The notes under the pieces: model-generated
Databases searched by the model: none
What the model saw: the letters and a program-made list of their open reading frames with translations, nothing else
What the model was told of the DNA's origin: nothing
Shown: positions 19,667 through 31,989 of the stretch, piece after piece
Layout: every line of letters begins with the position of its first letter
How positions within the stretch are numbered: the stretch's first letter is position 1
Made by a program: the position numbers and the translations under genes
From: Cherax quadricarinatus
Lineage: Eukaryota; Arthropoda; Malacostraca; Decapoda; Parastacidae
Reading direction: 5' to 3'
DNA length: 64,000 nucleotides
Assembly (NCBI RefSeq): GCF_038502225.1
Contig: NC_091374.1
Location: 10,687,981-10,751,980, forward strand

Positions 19667-19704
19667 TGCACACTCAACTAGGCAACTGCCTAGTTGAGTG
19701 TGCA
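19667..19704. repeat. Perfect palindrome, 18-bp arms, 2-bp spacer
   Basis: Left arm TGCACACTCAACTAGGCA (19667-19684), spacer AC, right arm its exact reverse complement (19687-19704). Confidence 0.95.
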
Positions 19705-20052
19705 ATAGGATGTTTTAAGTTTAAAAAAGCCAGGGAACACATGCCTAGTAAAGACGTTAGGGAATACATTTTCAGTCTTAGCATCGTAAATGGAAGGCAC
19801 TGGACAAAGTGGCTGTGAAAGTAAGCATCATATATCCTGCAGGCGTAAGTATGATCGGGCTCTGGAGGCCACGAGCTATGAATCGACCTGTGCAAGGAAC
19901 TAGCGTACACACCCTGCTAGAATTTCTGTGACTTACGCCGCTAAAGATAAAACATTAATGATGACCGACATTATGTTGCCGTATATCTAAGCCAGCATCA
20001 TTTGTGACACTGCTGAGGAGTTGGACAGTTCAGTAACAGCTAACCTCTACCT

Positions 20053-20326
20053 CAGGAGTTCTTAACCGGGGGTATCCATATCCTTGAGGGTATGGGACTC
20101 GATCTCTGAGCAATTTTTTAAAAATTGTTAGATTAGAATAAACTATCACCTGTTTTGTTTCTAGCTATCCATATGTAAAGAACAATTAAGCTAATAACAT
20201 CCTTTGAAGTCATACTGGACTCTAATAGAACTGGTGACGATGATTTCCAGTCTGGTGCAGATGGTATAACAACATAATGGGTAATTCATTGAGGGTCTTT
20301 AATCCTAAAAAGGTTAAGAACCTTTG
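20053..20326. mobile_element. hAT-like MITE, degenerate
   Basis: Imperfect terminal inverted repeats CAGGAGTTCTTAACC and GGTTAAGAACCTTTG bound about 274 bp that codes for nothing. This terminal pattern is typical of non-autonomous hAT elements. A clean 8-bp target duplication was not found, so the copy is old or the ends are misplaced. Confidence 0.6.
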
Positions 20327-20433
20327 CAATCTAACTCACTAAATAGACCGTTGGAGCAGGAACATTGCAGAAAGTAAGCTGTTTTTAAAGAGCCAGCCAG
20401 CGACCACACGAGAGACAAGCTGATGTTTGTAAT

Positions 20434-20940
20434 TTAGAGATAGGCAAGCCAAGTAAGCAACGAATATTTTCTGCAAATTCTGTTGCTGACAACCTGAAAG
20501 AAAGAACTGTTTGGCAGATTGACATGAATCGAGGCTAAGCGTGATGGGGTGTCACCTACAACCTGTAGCTTGAACAGGACTTCAACTTTAAAGGTGGCAT
20601 GAACGATATAAACCTCATCATGCAATGAATAGAACGTTACGAGTGCAAGGGCACATTCGTTTTCATCGATACTCTTTGAGGAATACTGGACTGGAGGGTA
20701 AATAAATTTATCCATGACTAAGGGCGGTTGGACTAATGGCAACCAGGACCAAAGAAAGGAATTATGGGGGTTAGTAGGAGGTGGTGGGCGGGAGGCTGTT
20801 TCAAGAGACGCTAGAACCATGGTCAATTGGTCAAAGGAGAATGTTAGACCAGTGATGCCAAAACAAGCTTCAATCCAGTCCCGTAGCGCCGACCAAGCGA
20901 GCCTTAGACTCAACCTTGCCGCAAAAGTGGTCAAAGGCAA
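20434..20940 (-). CDS. Unrecognised ORF, 168 codons
   Basis: The longest non-repetitive frame outside mobile elements and the kekkon-like gene. From the ATG at 20940 it reads MPLTTFAARLSLRLAWSALR, a P-run (RPPPPTNPHNS) at about residue 51, and a C-terminal half (ECALALVTFYSLHDEVYIVH, VEVLFKLQVVGDTPSRLASI, VSNRICRKYSLLTWLAYL) that looks like a folded alpha/beta segment. Base composition is more even than in the flanks. No family could be named. It may be an exon end, a retrocopy of a host gene, or chance; no clear splice sites or polyA signal were assigned. Confidence 0.35.
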   Translation of the reverse strand: MPLTTFAARLSLRLAWSALRDWIEACFGITGLTFSFDQLTMVLASLETASRPPPPTNPHNSFLWSWLPLVQPPLVMDKFIYPPVQYSSKSIDENECALALVTFYSLHDEVYIVHATFKVEVLFKLQVVGDTPSRLASIHVNLPNSSFFQVVSNRICRKYSLLTWLAYL

Positions 20941-20944
20941 GGCA

Positions 20945-22010
20945 GGATGAAATGAGTTTTTTTTTATCAGTATCAGTAAGAGCTTCTTGTCCGGTCGAGT
21001 ATCAGACTTATGCCAGAAAAAACTCCATTAATTTTATCTCTGACGCAGTTCAGAGATAAACAAGTTATTCTTCCTCCACATAATACGTCAAGGCAGTTAT
21101 ATTGCTCACGCAATATAACTATCGTACAGAGTTTGGTAGCAGCATCCTGCTGGCGTATCCAATTTTAATAATAATACTTCGTTTGTGGGGTAATAATGAA
21201 GCAGAATTATCTTGGAAACTGGGCACTTGAGAATGACTTCACACCCGGAATCTAATGTAAGATGATAATAACTACAAAGGTAACCCTGGAACTGAAGATC
21301 AACTCGCTCATATTTACCTAGGTAAATACAAGAGACAAGCAATAGGTGTCAAGATTTTGCAATCTCTAACTTTAAAATTCTTTCAAAGGCTTAAAATTAC
21401 TTTATTATATACATTTTTCATAGTGAAGAATAACCTCCGCCAGTTTTCTGGTCCCAACGGCAGTGTTAAAGTGGCCTCATAACAGGAAAATCCTCAGAGA
21501 GAAGCCAGGTTAGTATACTCGCTGCTTTAAAATATATTTTTTCCTCGCTTTCTCTTGAATCATTATGATTTAAGAGAACGCTTGTAAAATATATGCGGAG
21601 CCTTGGTGCATAAACTTTAATGGAAATTACTAAAGAAAGTGCGTTCCTCGACGCCGTGCATTATTGATGTCCCTTGGTCGTCGACCGTGTCTTTGTGCAA
21701 GAACTGTAGTCGAACTAACCGAGGACCAGGATGTGCACTTCAAAGATTAATTTTATCGATGGTAGTGTCTTCTGGTGGCTATTTTGAATATTCCCATACA
21801 ACTACTCATGTTCTGGTCGTTGAACACTCTTGGAGTCCTGAATATTCATACTCGACTACTAACAGACCAGGGATGTGAAAAATCTAATCCTCAGTATGAT
21901 TTAGTTTCCCAGGCAAAATGCTATCATTAGATGCGGTAATGTAATCATCTTAGGTAGTGAGGCGAACGACCAGACGCGGCAGTAATGGAGTTAGCCGCGA
22001 TCCGCCAGCT
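20945..22010. other. No gene seen; small palindrome at 21095-21120
   Basis: AGTTATATTGC, TCAC, GCAATATAACT forms a perfect 11-bp-arm hairpin at 21095-21120. Otherwise unique-looking DNA with short frames only. Confidence 0.5.
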
Positions 22011-22014
22011 TACA

Positions 22015-22140
22015 CTCATAAGAACGTAAGAATGGAGGAGCACTGCAGCAGGCCTACTGGTCCATACTTGGCACGCTCCCATATACAATTCCTTTCAATC
22101 AGAAGTTTGTCCAACCTATTTTTAGTTGCTCAAAATTTAA
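22015..22140 (-). repeat. LINE-A 3' UTR fragment
   Basis: CATAAGAACGTAAGAATGGAGG then AGCACTGCAGCAGGCCTACTGG matches 4570-4640 in the same orientation, followed by a degenerate continuation. Confidence 0.75.
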
Positions 22141-22194
22141 GATTCAACTATAATACTACCAGGTAAGTTAGCACTCACACAGACACGCGCGCGC

Positions 22195-22318
<124 letters not shown>

Positions 22319-22554
22319 CACTGTATGTATTTCTGTAGATTTTTTTTCGAATCCCCAGATCAGGCAACTCGTGGGTTAATCCTCAAAGACTTACCTTAAA
22401 AGCAAAGCTATTCTGTCGTCAAGATATTTTTTGCTGGTGATTCTAACAATGGAAAGATGTTCAGAGCACCCAAAAGCTCAGTTTTCCAGGCTGTCAAAAG
22501 ACGAACCTTCCAGTGATCTTTAAATAATTTTCAGGAGCTTAATACAAACTTTCC

Positions 22555-22830
22555 AGGAACTCATTAGCAACGTTCCAGGATCTCAGTAGAAACGTTCCAG
22601 GAGCTCAGTAAAAACGCTCCAGGAGCTCATTAACAACGTTACAGGATCTGAGTAGCAATGTTCCAGGATATGAGTAGCAATATTCCAGGATCTGAGTAGC
22701 AATGTTCCAGGATCTGAGTAGCAATGTTCCAGGATCTCAGTAGCAACGTTACAGGAGCTCAGTAGCAACGTTACTGGAGCTCAGTAGCAACATTTCAGGA
22801 TTTCAGTAGCAATGTTCCGGGACAACATTT
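22555..22830. repeat. Minisatellite, 22-bp unit
   Basis: About 12 units of the type GTTCCAGGATCTGAGTAGCAA, with variants ending GGAGCTCAGTAGCAAC. Confidence 0.9.
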
Positions 22831-23734
22831 CAGGAGCCCAGAAGAATCACATGAATATAATTCAGGCAACCAACACGCGAGCGTCAACATTACCACCACG
22901 TCTCAGACAATTTAACATCAGGGAAGACAGTCTTTTCCCAGAGTTCAGCTGCTTGACTCTCAAAGACCGTCTCACCGCTGTCGCTATCACAGAGGTTACA
23001 ATGTGTCAATTTCTGCTCGTCAGCATTTTGTCTTCCTACAACACAGTGATACTGTCTTCTGGGTCTCAAGCTCCTGTCCCTTCTATATCAACGCACAATC
23101 ATTAGAATTAAGAAGAACAAGAAGGACGGTGTTTTCATACCTCTGTTCTTCCTTTCTTTCTTCCTCCTGCTTCTGCGTTTATTTTATCGGCCTCGCTACT
23201 TCTCCCTCCACTCTTAAGATTTTTCCTTGCTTGTCTTCTACCCTTCTCTTTTCTGACCCCATCATTATTGTCTTGACACATCTACCTTTTCACCTTCATT
23301 ATTATTATTATAATGGAAAAAAAAAGCGATAAACCTACAAGGGTCATACAGCGCTTCTCTCCTCCATCGCCATCCCGTACCATCCGTTTTCCTCTTTACT
23401 TTGTTGCCTCATTTACCCTTTTCTTTTTTTGTACCCTGCACTCTCCCTTACATACTGTCCTTCCCTTCCCCTTCTTATTTTCTTCCATTCTCTATCTCTT
23501 CCTCTCATACTCACAACTTTCTTCTCTTTCCACTCTCCCTCCCATCCACCCCCTTCTATACAAGAAACGTTATACGAAATTATGAATGTTTTTGCAGAAT
23601 CAGACATAATGATGATATATATGATGAAATTGTTCACTGCCAAGACTGACGTCAGCGATAACGTCACTGCTTCGTGTTGACAAAGATCCCGATGACTGTA
23701 ATGCTGGATTCCGGGAATATTGTGAATGGGAATA
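22831..23734. other. No gene; C/T-rich stretch and SINE-2 core
   Basis: Pyrimidine-rich from about 23140 to 23560. GATAAACCTACAAGGGTCAT at 23328-23347, followed by ACAGCGC, is a SINE-2 core. The overlapping frames (80-110 codons) are low-complexity and not credible. Confidence 0.5.
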
Positions 23735-24707
23735 CTGTCTACCTGGAGGGCATTCCGGAGATCAACGTCCCCGCGGCCCGGTCCACGACTAGGCCTCCCG
23801 GTGGATCAGGGCCTGATCAACGAGGCTGTTACGGCTGGCCGCACGTAATCCAACGTACGCACCACAGCCCGGCTGATCCGGCACCGTCTTTAGGTATCTG
23901 CCCAGCTCCCTCTTGAAGACAACCAGGGGTCTTCCCCTAATGCCCCTTATTGCTGGTGGGAGGCTGTTGAACAGCCTTGGGCCTCGGACACTTAATGTGT
24001 TTTCTCTTGGTGTACCAGTGACGCCCCTACTTTTCATTGGAGGTATGTTGCATCGCCTGCCAAGTCTTTTGCTTTCGTATGGAGTGATTGCTGTGTGCAT
24101 ATTAGGGACCAATCCCTCCAGAATCTTCCAGGTGTAGATTACGATATATCTCTCTCGCCTGCGCTCTAGTGAATACAAGTCAAGTGCTTCCAGGCGCTCC
24201 CAGTAGTTTAGGTGTTTGATGGAACTTATACGTGCAGTAAAAGTTCTCTGTACATTCTCTAGCTCTGCAATTTCACCTGCCTTGAATGAGGATGTTAATG
24301 TACAGCAGTATTCCAGCCTAGAAAGAACAAGTGATTTAAAAAGGATCATCATTGGCTTAGCATCTCTTGTCTTGAATGTTCTCATTATCCATCCTATCAG
24401 TTTCCTCGCAGATGTGATAGTGGCATTGTTGTGGTCCTTGAAGGTGAGGTTTTCGGACATTACCACACCCAGGTCCTTCACATTACTTTTCCTCTCTATT
24501 GTGTGATTGGAGTTTGTAGTATACTCAGTTCTAATTATTTCCTCCAGTTTTCCATAACGGAGTAGTTGGAATTTGTCTTCATTGAACATCATATTGTTCT
24601 CTGTTGCCCATTGGAAAACTTGGTTTATATCTTCTTGGAGCTTTGCCGTGTCCTCAATGGATGACACTCTCATGCAGATCCTAGTATCGTCTGTGAAGGG
24701 TGCCTTG
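23735..24707 (-). pseudogene. LINE-B non-LTR retrotransposon, 5'-truncated RT C-terminal half
   Basis: A 294-codon frame (23789-24673) with no internal stop. Just upstream the frame still encodes PFTDDTRIC, the catalytic box (FTDD for the usual FADD), and the match ends about there, so the element was truncated within the RT palm during insertion. C-terminal landmarks are KSNVKDLGVVMSENLTF, KSLVLSRLEYCCTLTSSF, ENVQRTFTARISSIKHLNYW and the end RGPRLFNSLPPAIRGIRGR. The frame stops at 23789; the 3' end (to about 23735) holds a CAACGTCCCCGCGGCCCGG segment. The 3' part is the source type of fragments at 5877, 27705, 38917 and 44770. Confidence 0.85.
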
Positions 24708-24794
24708 TAATGTAGCCAAAACAGGGGGCGGAGGAAGGGAATATCTTACCAGATCTTGTCCTTGATACAAGCATCTACAAGCAGTGAGCTAATA

Positions 24795-25035
24795 CATCAG
24801 GGTGAAGTTATTCAGGGTAAAGTTATTCAGGATAAAGTTATTCAGAGTAAAGTTATTCAGGGTAAAGTTATTCAAAGTAAAGTTATTCAGGATGAAGTTA
24901 TTCAGGGTAAAGTTATTCAGGATGAAGTTATTCAGGGTAAAGTTATTCAGGATGAAGTTATTCAGGGTAAAGTTATTCAGGATGAAGTTATTCAGGTTAA
25001 AGTTATTCAGGGTGAAGTTATTCAGGGTGAAGTTA
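24795..25035. repeat. Minisatellite, 15-bp unit
   Basis: About 16 units of (AGTTATTCAGGGTAA)n with GGATGA, AGTAA and GATAA variants. All frames stay open because the unit lacks stops in those frames; not a gene. Confidence 0.95.
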
Positions 25036-25039
25036 TAAC

Positions 25040-26600
<1,561 letters not shown>

Positions 26601-27296
26601 CGACAGTCATTCATTATGACTTATCTTGTGATTATGGACTGAATGGTTTTGAAGGTTACGAGAAAAGACGTAACATGAAAACTTCTGAGGCTGTGGGATG
26701 AGACGGTAGTCACAGTTGGTGCCGCTGATACATACATGTCACATAAGTGCTGCTTGTAAAATCATCCTATTGTAAGCTTCTGTGGCTGTGCGATTACACA
26801 GTTGGGCCCGGTATAAGCATGGACCACGGTTTGATTCCCTGTCTATTCTTTCGTCTATTCATACTAATTAATGTCTAGTCTTGAGCCTCGAGCATCATTA
26901 CTAACAGATTGCTAAATTTCACAATTATAAATTTGTAGTATAAAACAAAAAAATCAATATTATCACTAACTGGCTTGTAAAACCTCACCTTAGTTGCGTT
27001 TAGGTATCGTGTAATGTTTTGTTTCTAAATGAGGTTTAAACCTAGCTAGGGTAGGCCAGCGGATGCTTAACCATGTTAATGAGTCATCCGACTAAAACCT
27101 GTGTCGGCAGACACAGTCGTTACCTGACGAACAAAACACCGACTCTTTAATCCTAATTATTCTTTTATATTTAGGTCTCTGTATTTCCCCTCTCATCTGT
27201 ATCTGTCTTCTTCCCTTCTTTCTTCCTCCCTCTTCAAATCTTGCCCACTCTTAATCCTAGTGACTTATTAAGATGTTTGTTTTACAGTGTCCGCTA
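26601..27296. other. No gene; weak tRNA-like piece at 26776-26846
   Basis: TGGCTGTGCGATTACACAG with a later GGTTTGATTCCCTG resembles A- and B-boxes of a tRNA-derived SINE head, but the spacing and stems are poor. The rest is unrecognised. Confidence 0.4.
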
Positions 27297-27686
27297 GTTG
27301 TTGAATTAGACACATGTGCAACTCTTGGGTATCTTTATTGAGGAAACGTTTCGCCACACAGTGGCTTCATCAGTCCATACAAAGGAGAAACTTGAAGAAC
27401 AGGAGTAGAATGAGGTAATCAGTCCCTCAGCCTTGAGTCGATGTGGTCAGTCCATCATAAGCTGCTTCTCCGCTCATATACCGTATTCCTTTCAAGATTG
27501 ATGGACTGACCACATCGACTCAAGGCTGAGGGACTGATTACCTCATTCTACTCCTGTTCTTCAAGTTTCTCCTTTGTATGGACTGATGAAGCCACTGTGT
27601 GGCGAAACGTTTCCTCAATATAGATACCCAAGAGTTGCACATGTGTCTAATTCAACAACATGTCGGTTCTCTGAACCATTCATCTA
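27297..27686. mobile_element. TTTCGCC-family foldback element with 161-bp arms
   Basis: Left arm 27297-27457 and right arm 27499-27659 are reverse complements with about one visible mismatch; the loop is 41 bp. Each arm holds GGTATCTTTATTGAGGAAACG, GTTTCGCCACACAGTGGCTTC and CAGTCCATAC. Outside the right arm TGTCGGTTCTCTGAACCATTC continues the family terminus to about 27686. Non-coding. Confidence 0.9.
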
Positions 27687-27704
27687 CAATAAAAAAGTTG
27701 TTTA

Positions 27705-27775
27705 CCTGGAGTTTACCTGGAGAGAGTTCCGGGGGTCAACGCCCCCGCTGCCCGGTCTGTGACCAGGCCTCCGAT
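27705..27775 (-). repeat. LINE-B 3'-terminal fragment
   Basis: TTACCTGGAGAGAGTTCCGG then GGGTCAACGCCCCCGCTGCC and GACCAGGCCTCC. Only the terminal 70 bp with the GGGGGTCAACGCCCCC hairpin is present. Confidence 0.8.
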
Positions 27776-27926
27776 TCCCACGAGTTAGTTTTGATTCAAC
27801 GTAGAGTGTCGAGCTTTGTGTTTTCTGTCGACTCCAGAGAGACATTAAAATTGTATTGTGCTTTTAAGGGCTATATCAGCCACACAAGATACCCGCTGAA
27901 ACCGCCCAGAGGGTTACTGAAATCTT

Positions 27927-28905
27927 TCAGCGGCATCTGGGTATTGAGTGTGGTCGCGGCATCTGGGTATTGAGTGTGGTCGCGGCATCTGAGTATTGAG
28001 TGTGGTCGCGGCATCTGAGTACTGAGTGTGGTCGCGGCATCTGAGTACTGAGTGTGGTCGCGGCATCTGAGTACTGAGTGTGGTCGCGGCATCTGGGTAT
28101 TGAGTGTGGTCGCGGCATCTGGGTATTGAGTGTGGTCGAGGCATCTGAGTACTGAGTGTGGTCGCGGCATCTGAGTACTGAGTGTGGTCGCGGCATCTGA
28201 GTACTGAGTGTGGTCGCGGCATCTGAGTACTGAGTGTGGTCGCGGCATCTGGGTACTGAGTGTGGTCGCGGCATCTGGGTACTGAGTGTGGTCGCGGCAT
28301 CTGGGTACTGAGTGTGGTCGCGGCATCTGGGTGTTGAGTGTGGTCGCATCTGGGTATTGAGTGTGGTCGCAGCATCTGGGTATTGAGTGTGGTCGCATCT
28401 GGGTATTGAGTGTGGTCGCGGCATCTGAGTACTGAGTGTGGTCGCGGCATCTGGGTACTGAGTGTGGTCGCGGCATCTGGGTACTGAGTGTGGTCGCGGC
28501 ATCTGGGTACTGAGTGTGGTCGCGGCATCTGGGTACTGAGTGTGGTCGCGGCATCTGGGTACTGAGTGTGGTCGCGGCATCTGGGTACTGAGTGTGGTCG
28601 CGGCATCTGGGTACTGAGTGTGGTCGCGGCATCTGGGTACTGAGTGTGGTCGCGGCATCTGGGTACTGAGTGTGGTCGCGGCATCTGAGTACTGAGTGTG
28701 GTCGTGGCATCTGAGTACTGAGTGTGGTCGCGGCATCTGGGTACTGAGTGTGGTCGTGGCATCTGGGTACTGAGTGTGGTCGCGGCATCTGGGTACTGAG
28801 TGTGGTCGCGGCATCTGGGTACTGAGTGTGGTCGCGGCATCTGGGTACTGAGTGTGGTCGCGGCATCTGGGTACTGAGTGTGGTCGCGGCATCTGGGTAC
28901 TGAGT
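27927..28905. repeat. Minisatellite, 26-bp unit, about 38 copies
   Basis: Units GTGGTCGCGGCATCTGGGTA + CTGAGT with GAGTA, GGTAT and short 23-bp variants. The 26-bp unit lacks stops on the minus strand, so frames of 321-452 codons arise; these are not genes. Confidence 0.97.
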
Positions 28906-30345
28906 GTGGGCTATCAAAACCATCGAGAAATTCCTGCATATTGACAAGTCCTAAAACATCCAAACCACACACGCACTGAGAGACAACAACACACGGAGAA
29001 GCGCCACATTCACCGCTGGCTTGAGAACGGTATATATAAAATCTAAAAAGCAAACAACCAAGGCTCCAAATTCGCAATCCACACAGCTCGCAGCTTTCCA
29101 CAAGGCGCTGGATGTCTGCTTGAGCGATGTCAGTCCGCCACCTGAAAACGTTTTCCACATTTCCGCGTTGCAGGTCAGCCTCGGAGCCGTGCCAAATGCA
29201 CCAAAATGGTCGGGATCCGAGCAGAATGTACAGAAAATATATCTCAGAGCTGTGCTGAGTGTACAGAAGCATTTAAAGCGTTTATGAAGAGACCTGCACA
29301 TAAAGCTAGTATGCATGGTGCGAGTACAAGTGAAGCATTCCTGAGTACATACGAAGTATTTTAAGTAATAGATACAATACAAAGTGTTTCAAGCAATACA
29401 AAGCGTGTTTGAAGCTGCACAAAACAATATGTGACTAACTTGAACAAAAATCATCACATTTAAAAAACAAAAGATTTACCAGTTTTACAAAAGCGTGTGA
29501 GTTATTCCAAGCTTTGAAAATCCTTTAATAAACACGAGGAGTGCACAGAGTGAGCGAAAAGTGCTCCAGAACCACCGAGTCTACACAAAGTTTTGAAAGC
29601 CAACAAGAGAATCAAAACTCGTCACTAGTTTACTGAAGTGTTCGAAAGATGAACAAATACACAAACATACAACAACTTGTGTAGTTCCCGTCAGTACCTG
29701 TCTCTGTCTGTACCTTGTACCATCACATTCCTTCTCGAAAGATTTTTTTTATATGCAAATCTGCAATTTAATTATACACGCCGATATCTAGTAACACCTT
29801 TGCCGAGTGCTCTCAAACACTTCAGAAATTCGTTATAGCAGAAGAGACATTTCTGAAACGCATCACATGCGTCTGTAAACATGCGTTAGTTAGGACAGTC
29901 TACAGAGCACAACGTAAGCTCGGAGATCACCGCCGGTGCGGTACTCTCACGAAATGTGACCTTCAACACCGGCTGTCAGGAAAGTGTGAACGGTACGAAG
30001 TGGGAGTGAGCGAAGCGCTTCGGAGCGTGATTCATGCGGGCCCAAACCCTTTGATTGTCGAGTCTGCAACCAGCAGTGAACGACGGGATGGATTGATTAG
30101 TTCTTTTGGCGGTCGCGGAAATATATTGTTTGTTGTTTAGAAAACTGCGAAGGTTTCTGGAAAGAGGAATACGGCGGTAAAGATAATGTTTATTGTGTTA
30201 CGGACCCATAAAGGGGCTTCAATAGAGAGGACGACGAGAAAGAGATCTTTGTGTTCGTTGCTATGGAAAAAGCGAAGTTGCTTCAAAGAATCAAAGATAG
30301 AATAGCATGGAACAGGAAAAACGAAGAAGGAATAGAAGGTGCATC
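28906..30345. other. No gene recognised in about 1.4 kb
   Basis: Mixed composition, including a GC-richer part at about 29880-30060 (GATCACCGCCGGTGCGG). Frames of 88 and 143 codons near 28951-29382 have no recognisable domain, and part of the minus one reads out of the 26-bp repeat. Confidence 0.4.
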
Positions 30346-30351
30346 TGGCAA

Positions 30352-30648
30352 TCACACACACACACACACACATGCACACACACACACACACCGATAAAAC
30401 AGGCCTAGTGTCTAATCGACATGTGCCTAGGACAAAATGGTAACTAACACACACACACACACACTAACATACATTCACTAACACATACACTAACATACAC
30501 ACACTAACATACACGCACTAACACGCACATACACTAACATACACTTACACACACACACACGCACCCACACACACATTAATACACACACACACACACACGC
30601 ACCCACACACACATTAATACACACACACACGCACCCACACACACATTA

Positions 30649-30688
<40 letters not shown>

Positions 30689-30708
30689 CCACGCACCCAC
30701 ACACATTA

Positions 30709-30774
<66 letters not shown>

Positions 30775-30775
30775 G
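30352..30775. repeat. (CA)n-rich compound microsatellite
   Basis: Two CA blocks (30352-30392; 30446-30773). The second contains a higher unit, ACGCACCCACACACACATTA then ATACACACAC, repeated 3-4 times. Confidence 0.95.
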
Positions 30776-31049
30776 CGATCAGCTGATCATACAGAAGACA
30801 AATGGCGAGGAACTCATGGAGGATAACAGGGAAATTTATGAAGTACCCAAACAAAGGATCCCCCCAAATATTCACAATAGTAAGAGTGCAGGTATTGAAG
30901 ACGAGAGAGTCAAGCACACGAGTGTAACCAACAACACTTAAGATATGTTAAGTACACCACCTGAAGACACTGAATACTTAGTAGTGATAGAGACCACGAA
31001 CATTATCACTATAATAATGTTGGTAGAATTACCAACAATATGTTAGGTA

Positions 31050-31190
31050 AAAGGACATAAGTGCAACTAATGTGACATTTTATTGTGGCAATGTTTCGCT
31101 CTCCAGAAGCCCTGTCAAGCCGTAATGGATTAACAAAGCTCCTGGAGAGCGAAACTTTCCTTCTGATTAATGTCCTAAAGTGTATAAAGG
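31050..31190. repeat. Diverged TTTCGCC-family foldback
   Basis: TTTTATTGTGGCAATGTTTC, GCTCTCCAGAAGC and the inverted GCTCCTGGAGAGCGAAAC form imperfect arms around a short loop. Confidence 0.65.
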
Positions 31191-31989
31191 TGTCTTTTGT
31201 TCATTATCACTATAATTAGGCTTTATAAAGGAGGCTGATAAAGTTCTAAACATCTGCTAAGAAGAAAATAGTTCACACAACTTGAAGAAGTGAGACAAAC
31301 ATGAGGTAAAGGCACTGTCATTGACATGTATATCCTCACAGACATATTAAATTATCTGAAATAAAATCAACTAGAAACACAAATGGAACACAAGTTGAGA
31401 GGAGACACGAGAGAATACACTCGTAAAACTCCTCATTCTGAACCCCTGCAATTTGACCTCTTAAATTTACCTGCGCTGGGGGAACAATCTCCCCTCAAAA
31501 ATAAAAATATATCTGATAACCCCACATTGACTTTTCCGTTGACGTGCGGTAATAAAACTCGAAGCCCCCCCCCCCCAAAAAAAAAATAATTCTCAATTAA
31601 AACTCCGTTTATACTCACTTTCTAAATAATTTTTTTTTACGATTCTTATGACCTGTACTTCCCGTGTTATGTTCTCTGCAACATTACCGGGAGCGCAGAG
31701 TTGAATATACGATTGTTGCATCGGTCTACCCAGCGTAGTTAACCAGTCCAATTAAGGTTCTGGCCATGATTTATTTTTTTTTTTCAGACGATTTATTGCA
31801 AATCTTTATCATTTTCTGAATTTATTTACATTCGTAATAGTGGTACATCACTGCTATAATTCTATAATTCTTGTATTAAATGCCACTGGAGGCAGTTTTA
31901 AAAGACTATAGTAATTAATTTGAAAATGTGCAAAATAATTATATAACAGTATTATATGAAAAATACATTTGAAAAGTGTGAAAGCGAAC
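31191..31989. other. No gene seen
   Basis: AT-rich; a C9/A10 run at about 31566-31588 and T-runs near 31629 and 31773. Confidence 0.4.

Noticed and set aside
27871..29272. Open frames of 321-452 codons on the minus strand
   Set aside because: Translation of a 26-bp tandem unit; the longest only extends into flanking non-repeat DNA by chance.
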